In this document: positions 41,776-48,547 of the stretch, one piece after another
Layout of the letters: the number at the start of each line of letters is the position of its first letter
How positions within the stretch are numbered: the stretch's first letter is position 1
Assembly (NCBI GenBank): GCA_964533965.1
Contig: CAZHNN010000016.1
Span: 1 to 64,000, forward strand
From: RGIG3178 sp964533965
Lineage (GTDB): Bacteria; Bacillota; Clostridia; Christensenellales; QAND01
DNA: 64,000 nt
Direction: 5' to 3'
Position numbers and translations under genes: made by a program
The notes under the pieces: generated by a model
Databases searched by the model: none
The model's input: the letters and a program-made list of their open reading frames with translations, nothing else
What the model was told of the DNA's origin: nothing

Positions 41776-42846
41776 ACCGTTTTCCTGTACTCCCAAGCGT
41801 TTTTGCATCAGTTCAGGTGCTAGGCTTCGCACGATGGCGGTTTGCACGTCGATGTCGCCGTTTTGCGCCATTGCATATAAGCCGGAATCCATACTGCACA
41901 TTCCCTGACTCGCAGCGGAGGCGATGACGGTATGCAGCTGGTGCGTCTTGGCTTCGCGGATCATGTTCTTTACCGCGTTGTTACTGCGCATGATCTCGAA
42001 AACAGGCAACAACCTGTCCCGGCTTGCCGGCAAAAGCTGCTGGGAGATGACACCCTGCAACACCATGGAAAGCTGTAGCCGGATCTGTGATTGCCGCTCT
42101 GAAGGGAAGACATCCACGATCCGATCAATCGTATTGGCAGCTCCCAGCGTATGAAGGGTCGAGATGACCAGATGTCCGGTCTCCGCTGCCGTCATCGCAA
42201 TGCCGATGGTGTCGATATCCCGCAATTCTCCGATGAGTATAACATCGGGGCTTTGCCGCAATGCGGCGCGAAGCGCCACGACATAGCTTTCCGTATCCAA
42301 TTCAATTTCCCTTTGGCTGACGATGCTCTTTTTATGGTTGTGAAGGAATTCGATCGGATCCTCCAACGTAATGATATGAGCGTTGCGGGATTGATTGATG
42401 CGGTCAATAATGCAGGCGAGCGTGGTGGATTTACCGCTGCCTGACGGACCCGTTACCAGCACCAAACCATGGGGCAGGTCTGCAAAGCGCAGCACGTCTT
42501 CGGGAATGGACAGCGCAGCCGGATCGGGCAGGGAGAACGGAACCACCCGAATGACCGCCGCAAGCGAACCGCGCTGGCGGAATGCGCTGATGCGAAAACG
42601 GGCTATGCCCTTGAGCGAAAATGAAAAATCGTCATCGCCTTTAAGCAACAGCCGATCCATGCTTTGCCTGTTGGCAAGCTGATATATTCTCTTGATCATC
42701 TGTTCGGTCTGTTCCGGAGTCAGCCTGTCTTCGCTTTGGTTCTGGATCCTCTCGTTGCGCTTAACGCACAGCGGACGCCCAGCGATGAGGAAGATATCGG
42801 ACACGTTTAGTTGAGCGACTTCCTGCAACAGTTCCAAAAGTTCCAT
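41758..42846 (-). CDS. pilT: Type IV pilus twitching ATPase PilT
   Basis: The 362-residue product is a PilT-type hexameric ATPase of the GspE superfamily: an N-terminal PAS-like domain with SDIFLIAGRPLCVKRN, Walker A TGPSGSGKSTT (about 132-142), Asp box ITLEDPIEFLH, Walker B ILIGELRD and His box GHLVISTLHT. In type IV pili PilT drives retraction. A canonical AIRAGE retraction motif is not seen; the related position reads MIREAK. It is the only ATPase in this pilus operon and is last in order, so it may serve assembly, retraction or both. The terminator overlaps its 3' end. Confidence 0.93.
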   Translation of the reverse strand: MELLELLQEVAQLNVSDIFLIAGRPLCVKRNERIQNQSEDRLTPEQTEQMIKRIYQLANRQSMDRLLLKGDDDFSFSLKGIARFRISAFRQRGSLAAVIRVVPFSLPDPAALSIPEDVLRFADLPHGLVLVTGPSGSGKSTTLACIIDRINQSRNAHIITLEDPIEFLHNHKKSIVSQREIELDTESYVVALRAALRQSPDVILIGELRDIDTIGIAMTAAETGHLVISTLHTLGAANTIDRIVDVFPSERQSQIRLQLSMVLQGVISQQLLPASRDRLLPVFEIMRSNNAVKNMIREAKTHQLHTVIASAASQGMCSMDSGLYAMAQNGDIDVQTAIVRSLAPELMQKRLGVQENGNKATP

Positions 42847-42916
42847 CCCGTTCTACTCCTTTTTATCCGCCATCTCCCGAAGGAGGCAAAGCCTTAAGGG
42901 ATGCATTTGTACTTTA

Positions 42917-43333
42917 CTATACCATATCGGATGAAATCTGCCATTTCGTTCGTGTGAAATTTCCGTAAGGCATTCCGTTTCTAAGCGGCTGGTCGAGGGT
43001 AACGCGCAACTCCTGCTTCCCCGATGGTATTGCAAAGCCCAATAGCGCGTGATCCCCTTGGATGGTTACGGATACGCCGATGTCAAAAAGCGCCTGTTGC
43101 CATTTGTCTGCGGATTGCAAGATTTGTGTTATCTGCGCGGCTTTTTGTTCCGCTTTTGTATCCGCATCATAATAATCGATAACAGCGGATTTGGCCTTTT
43201 CCGTCAGGCGTGCATCGGCATTTGCCGACAACAGCGACATAACCGAGAACGAACAAAGCAACAGCACCACAAGAACCATCAACACAGTCAACATGCCTAC
43301 GCCCAACGGCGGTCGGATTGTCTTTCCCTTCAT
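42917..43333 (-). CDS. Pilus-operon membrane protein (minor-pilin-like)
   Basis: The 138-residue product has one N-terminal hydrophobic helix (about 12-38, MLTVLMVLVVLLLCSFSVMS) followed by a soluble domain of about 95 residues with SADKWQQALFDIGVSV and KQELRVTLDQP. This single-anchor layout is pilin-like, though the usual class III signal (Gly before Phe/Met at -1) is only approximate. AGGGGGTG lies before ATG 43333, and the start overlaps the preceding stop (ATGA). It belongs to the pilus operon between the GspF-like gene and pilT. No known family was recognised. Confidence 0.7.
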   Translation of the reverse strand: MKGKTIRPPLGVGMLTVLMVLVVLLLCSFSVMSLLSANADARLTEKAKSAVIDYYDADTKAEQKAAQITQILQSADKWQQALFDIGVSVTIQGDHALLGFAIPSGKQELRVTLDQPLRNGMPYGNFTRTKWQISSDMV

Positions 43334-43731
43334 AGCATCACACCCCCTGACGTGCGGCAAACCACAAGCGAAAACAGAGCAGTGCCGTCGAGGGAAACGG
43401 TAATCTGTGCATAAAGAAGCGTCCCCTGCGTTTGAAACGCCATTGTGAGCGCTCTGCGGTCGGGGGTTGAGCTTGTCTTCCAATTTTGGTCATAGTACAA
43501 TACGAGCGATTTTTGCGGCTCCCCTTGCAATCCAAGCTCTTCCCAGTCGCCCGCCTTAAAGGATTCTGCCGCCGACTGCGCTTTAACGATCGCAGCGGAC
43601 GTCTCTTTGCTTTTTACGCTTATCAGATGCGCATTGGTAAAGATTTTCACGCAAACGAGCGCGCATATTGAAAAGCTGAACAGCACGAATACCAGTTCCA
43701 AAAAAAACAGTTTTGTGGACCGCCGATTCAT
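43330..43731 (-). CDS. Pilus-operon membrane protein (minor-pilin-like)
   Basis: The 133-residue product has an N-terminal membrane helix (about 6-30, KLFFLELVFVLFSFSICALVCVK) and a soluble domain with a helical stretch (about 38-60) followed by beta strands (LYAQITVSLDG, LFSLVVCR). The Glu in the hydrophobic segment (LEL) is like the conserved Glu5 of type IV pilins that pairs with the next subunit's N-terminus. Both ends overlap neighbours by 4 bp (ATGA), a sign of tight translational coupling. It is probably a pilin-like subunit of the operon's machine. Confidence 0.7.
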   Translation of the reverse strand: MNRRSTKLFFLELVFVLFSFSICALVCVKIFTNAHLISVKSKETSAAIVKAQSAAESFKAGDWEELGLQGEPQKSLVLYYDQNWKTSSTPDRRALTMAFQTQGTLLYAQITVSLDGTALFSLVVCRTSGGVML

Positions 43732-44224
43732 GGGTTGGCCTCCGCCGTTCGAAGGGCAAGCACAAAATCGGCGCTGTGGCCGTTGGCGTCTGCAAGTTCA
43801 ACACGCAACGATCCGTTTTTTTCGATGAGACTGAACGAGCTTATGGGCAGAACGGGTTGCCCGGAGCTTTTTTGTATCAGAGTGCCCTCCGCAACGCTGA
43901 CCTCACAGAGCTCGCCTTTGTACAGATATAGATACGTCAATATGCTTTCGCCATCCACTGTATCACGCAGCAGCAATGCCGAATCGCCTTCCACATAGCC
44001 TATGGATACGCCGTTTACGGCATCGCTTTGCCGGATCTTGTTCGCTATATACAGCGTGGCGGTTCTGCTGACGTCATTTTCCGAAGCGTTGTCTAAAACG
44101 GAGGTATACACATCCGCGNNNNNNNNNNCGCGCCGAACAGCACAAGAAACAAAGTGCATAGGGCAAAGAGCATGCCTAGCAACAATGTAAACCAAACGCT
44201 GACGAGCGAATTCCCTCTGACCAT
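43728..44224 (-). CDS. DUF4860 pilus-operon protein (interrupted by a 10-N gap)
   Basis: The product, about 160 residues, has an N-terminal membrane helix from ATG 44224 (MVRGNSLVSVWFTLLLGMLF..., RBS AGGGAGA) and a soluble domain with GYVEGDSALLLRD and YLYLYKGELCEVSV, as in DUF4860 proteins found with PilC- and PilT-like genes in Clostridia. A run of 10 N at 44119-44128 puts the two parts in different frames. Both contig ends carry CGCG; joining them at that shared 4 bp gives the continuous in-frame LFGADVYTSV, which fits the family. The frame read without this correction gives a false N-terminus. It is translationally coupled to the next gene (ATGA). Confidence 0.8.
44119..44128. other. Scaffold gap (10 N), probably an unresolved 4-bp overlap
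   Basis: The left contig ends ...CATCCGCG and the right begins CGCGCCGAAC. Merging at CGCG restores the reading frame of the DUF4860 gene, so the true gap is probably negative. Confidence 0.7.
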
Positions 44225-44235
44225 ACAATTCTCCC

Positions 44236-44568
44236 TCACTGCTTGGAGCTTAGTGCGAACACTGCAATCTCCGGGAAGATATTCGCTCCAAGAAAACGGT
44301 AGTGGTAGACATACAAGCTCCGGTCCAACGTGAGCCCATATTGCTGTTCCAGATATTCAAGGCTTTCGGGATAACGCCCCTCCAGCGCATAGCATTGCAC
44401 GGCATACCGGCGAACGGTACGGTTCAATTGCGTCAACTGTCTTGCGCTTACCGATGATGAAACATTCATGGTGCCGATGATAAGCCAAATGAACATCAAT
44501 GCGGTCATCAGAAGCGAAACCGCATAGCCCATACGTCGTATGCGTTTTTTTAAAAAGCGCGTACGCAT
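44236..44568 (-). CDS. Pilus-operon membrane protein (pilin-like)
   Basis: The 110-residue product has a basic N-terminus (MRTRFLKKRIRRMGY), a membrane helix (about 15-37) and a soluble domain with RRYAVQCYALEGRYPESLEYLEQQYG, a pattern seen in Clostridia pilin-like proteins where YPESLEYLEQ resembles the pseudopilin post-helix region. AGGAGG is 5 nt before ATG 44568. It follows the GspF-like gene by 8 bp and precedes DUF4860. Its own family is not recognised beyond this likeness. Confidence 0.75.
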   Translation of the reverse strand: MRTRFLKKRIRRMGYAVSLLMTALMFIWLIIGTMNVSSSVSARQLTQLNRTVRRYAVQCYALEGRYPESLEYLEQQYGLTLDRSLYVYHYRFLGANIFPEIAVFALSSKQ

Positions 44569-44576
44569 GGCGCCTC

Positions 44577-45623
44577 CTAAATTGCCGCCATGATGCCCAA
44601 CAACGGCAGCATTACCGACAGGAGCACCATGCCCGCCACCAAGCCCATCAACGCCACCATGACAGGCTCAACGATGCCGACGAGCCTTGAGAACATCTCA
44701 TCGACTTTGATTTCACTGCGCCCCGCCAAATCCTCCATCGCGGTGTCAAGCTGACCTACGCGCAGGCCGATCTGCAACAGCCTTGCATCCACGGCATCGA
44801 ACAATCCGCTCTTAGCAAGACAGACGGAAAGCGGCTCCTGCTCAAACGAATCGAGGATCCGTTGGATCCTTTGCGCCGTATCCCCCTCAAACAGCGGCTG
44901 CGCCAGTCCGGCTGCTTGCTCGAACGGCAAGCCGCTCTTGAGCATCAGCGCCATGACAAAACAGAAACGGGCACTGTTTTGCAGGCGCATCAGTGGGCGG
45001 GTCAACGGAAATCGTTGTGAAAACCGGAGGAGCGCATTTTTTCCTCCGCTGCGCTTCCATAGTAATACAACGGTGACCGACAGTGCGATGAGCACGATAC
45101 CGATGACCATGGAACTTCTCCCCAGCCACTGTCCAAACGACAACAAGCCGTATGCAAACGGGGACATGGTAGCACCAAGCTGCATATAGACCTGTGCAAA
45201 AACCGGCATGACGCGGACTAAAAGAACGATTACAAGCGCCACCAGCAGGCAGAGCATCACCAATGGATGCATCATGGCGCTGCGGGCATTCTCTTTCAGG
45301 CGCTCGTTTCGCAAATAGTAGCGATTCAACGCTTCGAGAACGTCTTCCAGGCGTCCGGCTGTTTCGCCGATCTTGACCATCTCAACGGCGTTATGCAAAA
45401 AGCGCCCGCTCTTTTCCATCGCATCATAGAGCGGAGCACCTGCTCCCACTTCGCAGGCCAACAGCTCAAGCAGTTCCGATTCATTGGCGTCGCTTGCGCC
45501 TTCCTGCAGAAGGAGCAGAGATTCGTGCGCGCTGATGCCGCCGCGGAGCAGCATCTCAAGCTGCGAGCAGAAGACTGCGGTTTCAACAGGGGTCAGCTTT
45601 TTTCGGATGGATAATCTGCTCAT
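44577..45623 (-). CDS. Type II secretion/pilus platform protein (GspF/PilC-like)
   Basis: The 348-residue product has two T2SSF domains (about 12-130 and 205-335) each followed by membrane helices (about 110-130, 160-180 and 315-345), the layout of GspF/PilC membrane platforms. Characteristic stretches are FCSQLEMLLRGGISAHESL and FCFVMALMLKSGLPFEQA, with KIGETAGRLEDVLEAL and RVGQLDTAMEDL as the paired motifs after each. It heads the operon GspF - pilin-like - DUF4860 - two small membrane proteins - pilT, all on the minus strand. AGGAG lies 8 nt before ATG 45623. Confidence 0.92.
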   Translation of the reverse strand: MSRLSIRKKLTPVETAVFCSQLEMLLRGGISAHESLLLLQEGASDANESELLELLACEVGAGAPLYDAMEKSGRFLHNAVEMVKIGETAGRLEDVLEALNRYYLRNERLKENARSAMMHPLVMLCLLVALVIVLLVRVMPVFAQVYMQLGATMSPFAYGLLSFGQWLGRSSMVIGIVLIALSVTVVLLWKRSGGKNALLRFSQRFPLTRPLMRLQNSARFCFVMALMLKSGLPFEQAAGLAQPLFEGDTAQRIQRILDSFEQEPLSVCLAKSGLFDAVDARLLQIGLRVGQLDTAMEDLAGRSEIKVDEMFSRLVGIVEPVMVALMGLVAGMVLLSVMLPLLGIMAAI

Positions 45624-45678
45624 GAAAAACTCCTGATGGCTTTTGCAAACTCTTTGCTTTTACAAACGCCCGGCTTTT

Positions 45679-45700
45679 AGCAAAAAGCCTGGCTTTTGCT
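45679..45700 (-). terminator. Hairpin between the transglutaminase and pilus genes
   Basis: The near-palindrome AGCAAAAAGCC / GGCTTTTGCT is followed on the minus strand by TAAAAGCC. It lies immediately after the transglutaminase gene's expected end and may terminate or attenuate before the pilus operon. Confidence 0.5.
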
Positions 45701-45702
45701 AA

Positions 45703-45712
45703 NNNNNNNNNN
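45703..45712. other. Scaffold gap (10 N)
   Basis: The gap falls at the 3' end of the transglutaminase gene. The last two bases on the gene side are TG in codon phase, so a stop codon TGA is possible. Confidence 0.8.
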
Positions 45713-46623
45713 CAATAGAAGAACAGTTCGTTGTAATTCTTGGGGTTGTTGATGTAGTCTGCCATCTGCTTGCTCTTGTCCTTGGAGGCATAGGTCGGGT
45801 CCATGCGGACCCATGTGGTTCCGTCAAAGCGGATGATGCCCTCCACCCAGCCGGTTTCCTTGGTATACACGCTGATCCAGGCGTGGTATTCCTTTCCCAC
45901 ATAACCGATGATCAGTTTTGAGGGAATCCGCTGGGAACGCAACATCGCCGTCATCAACGAGGCATAGTCAAAACAGATGCCCTTTTTTGTGCGAAGCGTT
46001 ACGTCGTTGTCCGGAAGATAGCCGCTTGTGATGGTCTTTAGCTTATCGTAATCATAGCTGATGTTGGCGATAACATATTCGTAAATACGGGATACCACTT
46101 CCAGATCGTCCCTCGCTCCGTAGCTTAAGGTTTTGGCAAGCGTTACCGATTCGTTTTCAGGTGCGAAATTGACGTATTGGTTGGGATAGAGAAAGGGCGT
46201 CAGAGGATCCTTGATGGTTGTCGTGAAGGAGGTGCCGAACACATACAGATACTCGTCGCCCTTGATGTTGCGGTATACATTGAGCGTGTATTTTCCGTCG
46301 CCGCAGGATAGCGGAAACGTTTCATACCTGCCGTCGGTGGCAAGATCATAGGTATACGTTTCGTTGTCTCTGTCCTCATGTTTTATCTGCATGCGGATTT
46401 TCATCGGCTTACCGGTATATTGCACCATAACATAGCCAAGGTCGATGCTCGAAAGATCCACTTTGGCCCAATCGTTCTTTTCAACACGCTGACCGGAAGC
46501 TTCCGGCACCAGAACGAGCGAAGCGTTGCTTCGCACGATGGAGGATGTAAATAAGATGAATGCGAGGAGCATGCCCAAAGGACCGCGGATGGATGCGGCC
46601 GTAAATAACGGAGAGTCCGACAT
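45713..46623 (-). CDS. Transglutaminase-like cysteine protease-fold protein (3' end in scaffold gap)
   Basis: The visible 303 residues have an N-terminal membrane segment or signal peptide (about 10-33), a beta-rich domain (about 45-150) and a transglutaminase-core domain. The triad is intact: Cys217 in KKGICFDYASL, His247 in EYHAWISV and Asp275 in RMDPTY. Such secreted proteins of Clostridia hydrolyse or cross-link peptide amide bonds at the cell surface; the substrate is not evident. AGGAGG lies 8 nt before ATG 46623. The last codon reads TGN at the gap edge, so the protein probably ends ELFFY with stop TGA. It stands just upstream of the pilus operon, and could act on its subunits; this is inference. 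Confidence 0.87.
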
Positions 46624-46680
46624 CTATTAGCCTCCTATCATCTCGTTCGGGCAAGATATTGAGAAAATTTATTCTTTTTA

Positions 46681-46709
46681 ACTATAGCATATCAGCCTGT
46701 TATCTGTAA
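46681..46709 (-). promoter_or_regulatory. Predicted promoter of the transglutaminase/pilus genes
   Basis: On the minus strand TTACAG (46704-46709), a 17-nt spacer and TATAGT (46681-46686) lie about 58 bp before the transglutaminase start. Confidence 0.6.
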
Positions 46710-46774
46710 GCCAATTATACAAATATTCGTGCTTACAGCCGGAAACATTAGTCCAGAATCCCGTAATAGGGGGG

Positions 46775-46802
46775 TTGAATAATAGGGCCTGTGTGATATA
46801 AT
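46775..46802 (+). promoter_or_regulatory. Predicted promoter of the SARP-type gene
   Basis: TTGAAT (46775-46780), a 16-nt spacer and TATAAT (46797-46802) point to the plus strand, about 190 bp before ATG 46996. Confidence 0.6.
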
Positions 46803-46832
46803 GAATTGAGTTATTAATAGGCAATTTTCTAT

Positions 46833-46864
46833 CACCGTCGCGCTGGACAAACAGCGCGACGGTG
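46833..46864 (+). other. Perfect 12-bp hairpin in the SARP leader
   Basis: CACCGTCGCGCT (46833-46844) and AGCGCGACGGTG (46853-46864) form a perfect 12-bp stem with an 8-nt loop. No long T-tract follows on either strand, so it is more likely an RNA stability or attenuation element than a simple terminator. Confidence 0.6.
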
Positions 46865-46875
46865 TTGTAAAATAA

Positions 46876-46965
46876 GTTACAATGTAACCACATGGTGATT
46901 GCGTCTCCAACATATAAGAAACAAAACAAATGTTAAAATGTTATATTGTTGGTTACATGGTAACC
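46876..46965. promoter_or_regulatory. Twin palindromic operators upstream of the SARP-type gene
   Basis: GTTAC-AAT-GTAAC (46876-46888) and GGTTAC-ATG-GTAACC (46951-46965) share the half-site GTTAC with 3-bp centres 75 bp apart. The second lies 30 bp before the start codon of the regulator. Matched palindromes of this kind suggest cooperative binding and autoregulation. Confidence 0.55.
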
Positions 46966-46995
46966 ATATTTCCCGGCAGAAAGGAGCGTGATTGA

Positions 46996-48180
46996 ATGCA
47001 GATCATAGAAGTGACGATGTTTGGCGGCTTTTCCATCAGGGTGGACGGATATGATATCGTTTCGGAACTGGGAAGTTCACGTAAGAAGATCTCCTTACTG
47101 GCTTATTTGCTGCTGAACAAAGACAGACAGATTTCAAATTTCGAACTGTTTGAAACGCTTTGGCCGGATGAGGACATCACCAATCCGGAAAGCTCTTTGA
47201 AGACGCTTGTCAGCAGGCTGCGTGCCAACCTGTCCACGTACGGGCTGGACAAGGCTATTGCCACCAAGAGCGGCACATATCGCTGGAACGATTCTATGGA
47301 AACATTGGTGGATGTGTTTTCCTTCGATAAGCTCTGCATCACGCTGGATCGCGCCAAGGAATTGACCGCTGAAGTCAGGCAGGACTTTGAAGTGGCATTG
47401 GCATTGTATCAGGGCGATTTGCTCCCCAATTCCGTCGTGGAGAACTGGGTCCAATCCAAGAGCGCCTATTTTCACGACCGCTACCTCAACATGGTGTACC
47501 ATTATATTTCCCTGTTGGAAAACAAGGGTTTGTTTGAAGACATGATCCGCGTGACACGCATGGGACTTGAAGTAGACGCATTGGATTCGCGCTTGAATTT
47601 GGAGCTCATGTCAGCTTTGTTGAAATCAGGGCGGAGCAAGGAAGCCCTGGCGCAATACAACCGCACAACCGATCTTCATTACAATCATCTTGGCATCAAC
47701 CCGTCGGAAGAGATTTTAGCGTTCTATAAACAGCTGATCAAGATCGAACGCACTTCAAGCGCTGACATCTCGGACATACGAAATGATTTGCGCGAGAGCA
47801 ACGATTCTGATGGCGCATTTGTCTGTGAATATGCGATTTTTAAGGATATCTACCAGCTGAATATGCGCAACCTAAAAAGACTGGGAACCCCGATGTTTTT
47901 GGCGCTGGTCACCGTGACAAGTCTGGATAAGCAACCGGTGGAACCGCTTGTGCTGGATAAAGTGATGAAGCAGCTACTGGAAACGCTCAAGTCCAGCCTG
48001 CGCAATGGCGACACCATCTCTCGTTACAGCACGTCCAATTTTGCGGTCCTGTTTCCAACGCAGAACTTTGAAAACGGCCGCATCGCGATGGAGCGCGTGA
48101 AGAAGTCGTTCTACCGGGAAGGGAGCAACGCGCAATTTTTGCTCAACTATAGGCTCGGTCCCATCGAGACACTCGAATAA
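46996..48180 (+). CDS. SARP-type BTAD regulator with degenerate GGDEF-like C-terminus
   Basis: The 394-residue product has a winged-helix DNA-binding domain (about 1-95, with SLKTLVSRLRANLSTYGLDKAI, OmpR-like), a bacterial transcriptional activation domain of TPR-like helices (about 100-245), and a C-terminal region (about 265-394) with RNGDTISRYSTSNFAVLFP and a following helix. This last region looks like a GGDEF fold whose GGDEF motif is lost. This architecture occurs in Clostridia SARP-like regulators. The ligand and targets are unknown. GAAAGGAG precedes ATG 46996. It stands alone between the transglutaminase and kdp regions. Confidence 0.88.
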   Translation: MQIIEVTMFGGFSIRVDGYDIVSELGSSRKKISLLAYLLLNKDRQISNFELFETLWPDEDITNPESSLKTLVSRLRANLSTYGLDKAIATKSGTYRWNDSMETLVDVFSFDKLCITLDRAKELTAEVRQDFEVALALYQGDLLPNSVVENWVQSKSAYFHDRYLNMVYHYISLLENKGLFEDMIRVTRMGLEVDALDSRLNLELMSALLKSGRSKEALAQYNRTTDLHYNHLGINPSEEILAFYKQLIKIERTSSADISDIRNDLRESNDSDGAFVCEYAIFKDIYQLNMRNLKRLGTPMFLALVTVTSLDKQPVEPLVLDKVMKQLLETLKSSLRNGDTISRYSTSNFAVLFPTQNFENGRIAMERVKKSFYREGSNAQFLLNYRLGPIETLE

Positions 48181-48192
48181 AAAACAATCCCC

Positions 48193-48222
48193 AACGCCGG
48201 CTCAAAGAGCCGGCGTTTTTAT
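48193..48222 (+). terminator. Terminator of the SARP-type gene
   Basis: AACGCCGGCT and AGCCGGCGTT form a 10-bp stem with a 5-nt loop, followed by TTTATTAT. Confidence 0.9.
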
Positions 48223-48312
48223 TATCAGTAAATGCAATCGTTCTATTGGCTCTTAATGAAAAACTTATACAGGCATACCCTTTCTTTATGTCCTCTTTAT
48301 CAGCCTGCTTCC

Positions 48313-48318
48313 TATAAT
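48313..48318 (+). promoter_or_regulatory. Predicted -10 box of the kdp operon
   Basis: TATAAT is placed about 145 bp before kdpF; the -35 position (GTCCTC) is weak, as expected for a promoter that needs an activator such as KdpE. The leader contains CATGCG/CGCATG pairing near 48355-48380. I found no c-di-AMP riboswitch signature in it. Confidence 0.45.
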
Positions 48319-48457
48319 GATGATACGAATCAAGGAGACTTAGCAGTAAGCCTCATGCGTTTCGTTGCGGTTTAATCGCATGAATCGGGAAAAGATGTAA
48401 ACGGGATTAATTGCCATGACGGTTTGAGTCGGCGGAAGAGTTAAGGAGTGTTGGCGG

Positions 48458-48547
48458 ATGGGTTTTGTCCTGATTGTCACAGGGTTCATTGGCCTTGGTT
48501 TGCTTGGCTATCTATCGTATGTATTGTTTAACGGAGAAAAATTATGA
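48458..48547 (+). CDS. kdpF: K+-transporting ATPase subunit KdpF
   Basis: The 29-residue hydrophobic peptide MGFVLIVTGFIGLGLLGYLS... is one membrane helix and stands directly before kdpA with a 4-bp overlap (ATGA). KdpF stabilises the KdpFABC complex in the membrane. AAGGAG lies upstream at about 10 nt. Small size makes it easy to miss in automated annotation, but position and composition are diagnostic. Confidence 0.9.
   Translation: MGFVLIVTGFIGLGLLGYLSYVLFNGEKL

Noticed and set aside
43980..44228. N-terminus MYGQREFARQ... for the DUF4860 gene
   Set aside because: It is in the wrong frame relative to the start with a ribosome-binding site at 44224; the N count created it.
48319..48457. 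c-di-AMP (ydaO-type) riboswitch before kdp
   Set aside because: Expected conserved segments are not visible; only a CATGCG/CGCATG pairing is.
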